From Simmondsia chinensis (taxonomy: Eukaryota > Streptophyta > Magnoliopsida > Caryophyllales > Simmondsiaceae): a stretch of 64,000 nt of DNA. The stretch spans positions 36,706,750 through 36,770,749 of the forward strand of contig JAGTTD010000005.1 in NCBI GenBank assembly GCA_018398585.1. The letters run 5' to 3'. Shown here in pieces: positions 58,391 to 64,000 of this stretch. Position numbers and translations under genes: made by a program. Each line of letters begins with the position of its first letter. Position 1 is the stretch's first letter. A model generated the notes under the pieces. It saw only the letters and a list, made by a program, of their open reading frames with translations. It searched no databases and had not been told where the DNA came from.

Positions 58391-58600
58391 GTTTGGCTCT
58401 GGGTAGGAGGTTGCGCTCCTTTTTGGCAGGGTTTCGCTGTGGTGTTTGCTTTTCTTTTTGTTATGCTCTGGGTGTTGTATGCTTTTGTCAGATACTTGAT
58501 TTTTTGTCAGTTCTCTTTTTTTTCTCAGGTCCTTACTTTTTGTAGATGTGTCATGCTTTGCACTTCAAGCTCTCGCTCGTGACTTATCCAAAAAAAATTC
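58391..58600 (+). mobile_element. Possible LINE 3' tail
   Basis: A GT- and T-rich tract (tttgcttttctttttgttat and similar) ends in atccaaaaaaaattc. The style is that of a LINE 3' region, but no family match could be set. Confidence 0.3.
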
Positions 58601-59640
58601 TGAATATATAGGGAGTTGTCATTGACATGGCAAATTTTGTCATTGTTTGAGTAATGATGCGGCTTACAAAAAATGAGTGTGACAAAATTTCATTGAAAAT
58701 AACAATTTTTCTCTAGCAGTGACAAATTTGTTAGGTTAATAACATTACTCAAAATATATTATATAGTTGCTAAGCATATTTTTCGTAAAAACAAATGTCG
58801 TAGCATTTGAGCTTGTTGCAAAAGTGTACAGGACTTAAATGGAATTCAGTATGTTCGTATATTATTCACAATTTGGTAAGTATAGCGATTCAAATTTACT
58901 TATAGAGTCCTCTTAACGGTGTAACGCTTTACTAACTGAGCTAAAATCGACATGTGTTTTGTTTTTCCCGATTTTATATATAACCTACGTAAAATCACAC
59001 ATATAACCCAAACAAAATACTATTAATGTTAATATTGTAAGTATTATTTGAAAATGTTTAAAATTTTAAAGGTGGTATATTGAAAAATAAAAAAAATTAT
59101 CATGATTAAGTGAAAAATAATTATTTTTAAAATTAATTTTTGTAAAAACCCCCTTTTTTTGCGTAAATATAATAACTATTTGTGTAACTATCTATCTTCG
59201 TTTGATCTCTTTATACTTTTCATGATGCCTAATAGATTGTAATATTATTAGTAAAATATGCATCTAATTGCGGTATTAAATACGATCCGTCTTCTTTTTC
59301 TGAAAGAATGTTTACATATTATTACCGATAATATTTTTATATTAGTCATATAACACGGGTTTATAACATATGTCCGTATTTTTTCTGAATAAAGTATGAT
59401 CAATTAAAAAATTCATACTTATAACCATACAATATTCATACCTACATCGCTCCCCACTCTGGCTGTGTCTTAGAAAGAGTTGTATAGACATCATTGCAAT
59501 CATATATATTTTTTTTTATAAGTCAACGAACTTTTTACCATCTTTGAGCTGAATAATACTCGAACGTATTAAATTTTGTTTAATTCCTGTACCGTATGTT
59601 AGTAACTATGGATTATACAATCTATGTCTTCCATTCTTGC
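58601..59640. other. Upstream of the BURP exons, no exon found
   Basis: Mostly AT-rich. A minus-strand phrase at 58960-58870 (tagctcagttagtaaagcg) looks like a tRNA box A. No promoter or signal-peptide exon of the BURP gene could be recognised. Confidence 0.4.
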
Positions 59641-59649
59641 AAAAGGAAA

Positions 59650-59860
59650 TATTGGAGGCAAGTGAGGAGATAGAGCGTTGCTTCAGGTCAAAAGGTCTGG
59701 AGTTCGATTCTCCCCTTGAACCTCTCCTTAAGGAATCCTTGATTTAACTAATTCCTGTGGTGTGTAGGTCGCCACATGGGTTGGGGTTTACTGGGTAACC
59801 GGGTTCCTCGTTAGCAAGAAAGTTATAAGGAGCGGGTGGTTACTAACTTTTTCTGTTTTC
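59650..59860 (+). mobile_element. tRNA-derived SINE candidate upstream of BURP exon 2
   Basis: An A-box-like gaggagatagagcgttgc and a box-B-like ggagttcgattctcc lie about 35 bases apart. About 150 further bases follow, to ggttactaactttttctg. It is upstream of 59943 and would fall in the first intron if the missing exon lies further left. Confidence 0.45.
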
Positions 59861-59942
59861 TTTTGTTTAACGAGAGCCCATGAACACCCGTTAGAAAAAC
59901 CGATTAATAAATTGGCGATAAAAAGTTGTACTGTGTTATCAG

Positions 59943-62034
59943 GTTGCGGTTGTAGTGGTTAGCAATGCAGAGTTATCACCTGAAATTTATTGGAAGAAAA
60001 TGTTGCCAGCCACTCCAATGCCCATAGCAGTCAAGGACTCTTTGCCTCTTTCAGGTTTCATCCTTTTATTTCTTGTAATTTATTTTGAGCGCTCGTAAGT
60101 CGGCTCGTTATTTAGTTCAAAAGAATCGGTTTGTTTAGCTAAGGTATCCGAGGCCCATGACGGGGTAACAGTGGTGGGTGTAGCCTTGTAGCAATAGCGG
60201 CAAATGCCCCCTAGTGGTCGTATTGACATAGAAAAGCAACATTTCCGATGCCCCAAGGGCTCCTGCCTAAGCAGGGTCGAGGGTGGATGTATACAACCTT
60301 CCTCCTTTTAGGGTGCTACCTTAAAGAGAAGCTGTTTCTGAGAACCCCCAATATGAGGGATGCAACACGAGGACTTTCCAGAAGACCACCCATCTTGGTA
60401 CTACTCTCGCCCAAGCACGCTTAACTTCGCAGTTCTAGTGAGATCCGGTACTTGCGTGTTGGTACCTTCTTAGGCCGTATTGACATAGTGTTCCATTTAA
60501 TTTCATCGCAACTTAACGTCAAATTCATGCTAGGACTATATTGATATAATTTAAATTACAATAACTAAATTGACATAACTAATTGTATATGTACTAAATT
60601 GACATATTCTGCAATTGTGTTAAGAAAAACTAAATTGACATAATAAGCAAAGTGCAATGATATAAGGCTGATCCTTTAATGTATAGTGATACTTAGTACC
60701 TTTTTCTCAAACAAATACTTACTGCTTGTTTGGTCATGCTATTTAGAAGCAACAACATACACAGTGCCCCAAGGGCTCCCGCCTAAGCAGGGTCTAGGGG
60801 CCGGATATAAGCAGCCTTCCTCCTTCAGGTTATTACCCCTGAAGAGAGGTTGTTTCCAACTGTCTTCAACCTAAGGATGAGGACTTCCCAGGAGGCCACC
60901 TATCCTGGTACTGCTCTTGCCCAAGCACGCTTAACTTCAGAGTTCTAGCGTGTTGATACCCTCTTTGGTTATGCTATTTTGAAGCAAAAAGAATTTGTTT
61001 TTTTCGGACAAAAAAGGGTACTTTTTTGAATTTTCTAATGAAATTAGTTCTTAATTCACTTATGTGGTTGAACTAATGCAGAGTGGACAGACGACAAGAG
61101 CACCTCAGTCAACGTGGGAAAGGGTGGGGTCAACGTCAACACCCCTAAACAAAGAGGCGGGGCCCCCACCAATGTGAATGTGGGCCCACATAATGGTGTC
61201 GGCGTCACCGCTGGTGGTGGCAACGGCAAGGGTGGGGCCAATGTCGGTGTTGGAAAGGGCGGTGTCACGGTGAAGACGGGCCCTAAGAAAAAGCCTGTCT
61301 ACGTTGGGGTTAAGCCAGGGGCAAACCCGTTTTTATATAGGTATGCTGCTAGTGAGACCCAATTGCATGATGATCCAAACATGGCCTTGTTCTTCTTGGA
61401 AAAGGACATGAGACCTGAGTCGAATATGAGGACTCGGCTCACAAAGGGTACAGGCGGGTCAACCTTCTTAACTCGTGAGGAGGCAAAGTCAATTCCGTTC
61501 TCATCAAACAAGATGTCAGAGATTTTGAACCGATTCTCAGTTCAACTAGAGTCTAAGGAGGCTGATAGTATGAAAGAGACAGTCAAGGAGTGCGAGGAGA
61601 AGGGTGTTGAGGGGGAAGAGAAATACTGCCCCACTTCATTAGAGTCAATGGTGGACTATGCTACGTCAAAAATGGGGAAAAATATTAAGGCGATATCAAC
61701 CGAAGCAAGTGGAAGGAACATTGACAAGACGCAAAACTACAAGATTACCCGTGTTAGAAAGATACGTGCAACAAATAATGAAGCCATTGCCTGCCACAAA
61801 CAAAGCTATCCTTACGCAGTATTCTACTGCCACAAGACTAAGGCGACCACAGCCTACACCGTGTCTATGGTAGGCACGGAAGGAGCGAATGTCAATGCTG
61901 TAGCAGTGTGCCATCACGACACATCTGCATGGAACCCAAAGCACCTAGCTTTTCAAGTGCTTAAAGTCAAGCCCGGTAGTGTTCCGGTTTGCCATTTCTT
62001 GCCCGAGGATCACATTGTTTGGTTCCGCAACTAA
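59943..62034 (+). CDS. BURP-domain protein (RD22-like), exon 1 not found
   Basis: BURP proteins are plant-specific secreted or wall proteins; RD22 is the drought- and ABA-responsive member. The first recognised exon (59943-60054) encodes VAVVVVSNAELSPEIYWKKM and LPATPMPIAVKDSLPLS, the end of a signal peptide and the family's N-terminal motif. The last exon (61082-62034) joins it in phase (G/AG gives Glu) and reads EWTDDKSTSVNVGKGGVNV. It then has glycine/valine/asparagine-rich repeats of the VNVGKGGV type (to about 61290), and the BURP domain beginning NPFLYRYAAS. The four CH motifs are in order: ACHKQ, YCHKT, VCHHD and VCHFL; the end is HIVWFRN. Introns obey GT-AG. The start codon exon was not identified, so the gene may be intact with a hidden exon or may have lost it. 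Confidence 0.88.
60232..60472 (-). mobile_element. 5S rRNA-headed SINE, copy G
   Basis: The minus strand starts aagaaggtaccaacacgcaa, then gtaccggatctcactagaac, and continues through 5S to gtcctcgtgttgcatccct. The tail (ggttgtatacatccaccctc, ggagcccttggggcatcgg) follows. The flanks ggtcgtattgacatag (60216-60231) and ggccgtattgacatag (60473-60488) match at 15 of 16. It lies inside the BURP intron. Confidence 0.92.
60753..60963 (-). mobile_element. 5S rRNA-headed SINE, copy H
   Basis: The minus strand starts gagggtatcaacacg, lacks about 15 bases of 5S, then continues from ctagaactctgaagttaagc through box C. The tail ends near gtatgttg. The flanks 60729-60752 and 60964-60987 match at 22 of 24, the longest duplication seen here. 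It lies in the BURP intron, 250 bases from copy G. Confidence 0.93.
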
Positions 62035-62090
62035 AACTTCAAGTGCTACACATCCTAGCTCGTAGTTTATCCATCTCCATCTGGATTTGA

Positions 62091-62096
62091 AATAAA
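62091..62096 (+). terminator. Possible polyadenylation signal of the BURP gene
   Basis: aataaa lies 57 bases after the stop codon and is followed by cctttgtaat. Confidence 0.45.
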
Positions 62097-62099
62097 CCT

Positions 62100-62889
62100 T
62101 TGTAATACAAACTCGCTGCCTATTTGCTTGTTTGTCGTTGTATTATATATTACTAGTTTTGCTATGTGAGATACATGGTTGATGCAATAATTATATTTCC
62201 TACTTATTTTCCATGGGATACATGAAATAATTATAGCAAACGACTTTGCTCGATGTTTTTTTTTAATTGAATTAGTTGTCTTATCCATAGATATTAGAAA
62301 CACCATAACTAAACAGGCAAAATGGTGCTCATACAAACAAAAAATAAACATAAATATCGATACTCTAATTTTGATTCCAATAATTCCTTTTAGTTTTTGG
62401 ATGGGTGTAAAATTTTCTTTGCATATAATGGAGAATTAATTATTTTTCTTTGTTATAAATATCTTTATTATTACGGCAAATGTTTGGCTAAATTGTCATA
62501 TAAATTAAGTTTCATGAAGTTTATATTATTATTATTGTGTATTTAGATTGTCAAACATTATAAAATTTTCACAAATTTTATAATATATAAAAGTGATTAT
62601 GTAGAATTTTTGTATAAGTTGTCATAGTTCATTGTAATTTTAAATTAAAATGTTTAAAAATAAGGTAATGAATTAAATATATTTAAAATAATGAAAAAAA
62701 TTAAAAAAAAAAAAATTTATGTTACAGCCAAATCAAACACAGAAAAGATTTTTGGGTTAATAATTATTCCTTTAAAAATGGTGCAATCAAACAACAAGAA
62801 AAGAAAAAACTTTAGTGGGTTAATGGTTTATTGTCTTAATCGTGTTTTAATTTATTATTTTTAACAAAAATTTAGAGAAGTTTGGAAGA
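62100..62889. other. Intergenic, nothing recognised
   Basis: AT-rich sequence downstream of the BURP gene without supported features. Confidence 0.5.
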
Positions 62890-63290
62890 ATAAAATTTTA
62901 TATATTTTAAAACGTCAGGATATCTAAATGATAAATAATTAAATTTTAGGGTACATATCATTTCCATGTATAGAAAGATAGTTATCTTTCTATTGAGAAT
63001 TTATCACTTAGGTATCATAAGATTTAGACATTTATTATTAGGTATACAAATATTTTAATATATATACAATGAGGTACTTTAAAATCTCAAAAGTTTGTCA
63101 GTTAGGTACCCTATGCCGCAACTTGGTAAATTTTTATCAAAAACTGATTAATTTTCACTATAAAATATTAACGTTGTACATAACTACAATTATATATATG
63201 AGATATATCAATGATTTCAACAAAAAATTTAAGCAGATTACGAAAAAATTCACCGAATTACAACATAAAGTATCTATATATAGGGATTTT
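62890..63290. mobile_element. MITE family D, copy 6
   Basis: The phrases gataaataattaaattttag, tttatcacttaggtatcata, attattaggtatacaaatat and ttaggtaccctatgccgcaa occur in the family's order. Borders are approximate. Confidence 0.55.
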
Positions 63291-63559
63291 CTAACATGTG
63301 TCCATTGGTGTATTAATTGCACTTTTATTCATTCATTTTTTTTTACCAAATATAAAATTTATTATTATTTTTGTATTTGGCCAATTAAATACTAAAATAT
63401 GATGCAATTAATATACTTTAGACACATATTAGAAAGATCCCTATATATAAGTAAAATAATATGTTATATTAACATTTTACAATATAAAATTATAACATTA
63501 TAATTGAAGACACACACGTATTGTCATTATATTTCACATTGATAATTTTTAATAAAAAT

Positions 63560-64000
63560 TAGAGATGGCAAGTGGGCTAAGTCGGCCCGGAACCCGGCCT
63601 GAGCAAGCCAGGCAACGGGCCCCAAAAAATTTGGGGTCCAGCCGAGCCATTGGGAGAGGGGGAGCCGTTGCTTCCCCTTCCTTTTTCAGAGATAATACCC
63701 ATCTCCCCATTCTATTTCCTCACAACAAATCTTCATCCAATTCTCTCTTCTCTCCCTACATTCATTTACTTCCTTCTATTTGCAAGAATTGTGCACCAAA
63801 TTGGCCACCTCTAGCTCGTAGAATCTCGGTGAAGTTTGAATTTCATTATTCACTTCGGTAATTTTAGTATCAAAATTTTATTTGTTTCGCATTTTTTTCT
63901 ACTTAATTTGCATTAGTAATTACATTTTTAAATACTAATCATTGATACTACCATGGCACACAATGCGCCTTCATCTGGAGCTGGTCGTTCTAATTCCAGC
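63560..64000 (+). mobile_element. Second hAT transposon, 5' end only (runs off the window)
   Basis: The left end tagagatggcaagtgggc is followed by ggcccgg-type repeats. From 63720 on, the leader matches that of the hAT element at 34620-34866 almost phrase by phrase (attctctcttctctc, gaatttcatt, ggtaattttagtatc). The ATG at 63953 opens a frame reading MAHNAPSSGAGRSNSS, parallel to MAHNSSSSSGAG. The rest lies outside the window, so whether the transposase is intact cannot be told. Confidence 0.88.

Larger units (their letters stand above)
60055..61081 (+). other. Last intron of the BURP gene with two antisense SINEs
   Basis: The donor is gtttca at 60055 and the acceptor cag at 61079-61081. Of its 1027 bases, about 450 are 5S-headed SINE copies G and H, both on the strand opposite the gene. 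The middle (60489-60680) is an arm of MITE family M (actaaattgacataac phrases). Most of this intron is therefore transposon sequence. Confidence 0.8.

Noticed and set aside
58826..58875. BURP exon 1 candidate (ATGGAATTCAGTATG with a gtaagt donor)
   Set aside because: The encoded peptide is not a signal peptide and the donor leaves the wrong phase for the acceptor at 59943. The region also overlaps a tRNA-like repeat on the other strand.
59622..59655. BURP exon 1 candidate near ATGTCTTCCATTCTTGC
   Set aside because: There is no hydrophobic stretch and no in-phase donor that would join 59943.
61056..61268. Minus-strand proline-rich open frame opposite the BURP gene
   Set aside because: It is the shadow of the glycine/valine repeats of the BURP protein.

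Overview
This window is a stretch of plant (dicot-like) nuclear genome. It is AT-rich, holds two host genes with plant-style introns, and is otherwise built of transposable elements of nearly every plant class. The species cannot be told from the sequence. No RNA polymerase II gene other than the two below is supported; nearly all other open frames are short random runs or pieces of transposons.

Host genes. (1) RPL37, the 60S ribosomal protein L37e, on the + strand in four coding exons (38089-38091, 38180-38315, 39293-39394, 39516-39559; 94 aa). Its promoter carries telo-box and TGGGCY (site II) motifs typical of plant ribosomal protein genes. (2) A BURP-domain (RD22-like) protein on the + strand, with two recognisable coding exons (59943-60054 and 61082-62034); the exon for the signal-peptide start was not found.

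Mobile elements. A decayed Ty1/copia element at 857-5966 (+) and a better preserved relative at 18586-23490 (-) both have matching LTRs, primer-binding sites and target-site duplications. Further copia debris lies at 40855-42330 (-) and 53030-53330 (-). A solo LTR (15529-16645) and an orphan LTR with primer-binding site (17734-18295) were also recognised. A hAT transposon (34380-about 37866) carries a broken transposase with a 290-bp internal tandem duplication and ends about 220 bp upstream of the RPL37 start codon. A second, related hAT copy begins at 63560 and runs out of the window. Non-autonomous hAT elements (four, two with perfect 8-bp duplications), PIF/Harbinger-type MITEs flanked by TAA, Mutator-like MITEs, a 1.25-kb foldback element with nested GC-rich palindromes, LINE 3' tails and RNase H-like LINE relics fill most of the rest.

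The most notable signal is a SINE family with at least 16 copies in 64 kb. Its 3' half is an Au-SINE-like tail ending in (TTG)n. In eight copies the 5' half is a nearly whole 5S ribosomal RNA sequence containing the internal pol III promoter (a ninth keeps only the 5S 3' end). The 5S-headed copies have target-site duplications of 12-24 bp, so they are true retroposons and not 5S genes or Cassandra LTRs. Other copies share the tail but carry different heads. Two 5S-headed copies sit in the last intron of the BURP gene. A second notable feature is RPL37 intron 2, where the end of exon 2 with its splice donor has been triplicated in tandem, leaving two pseudo-exons.
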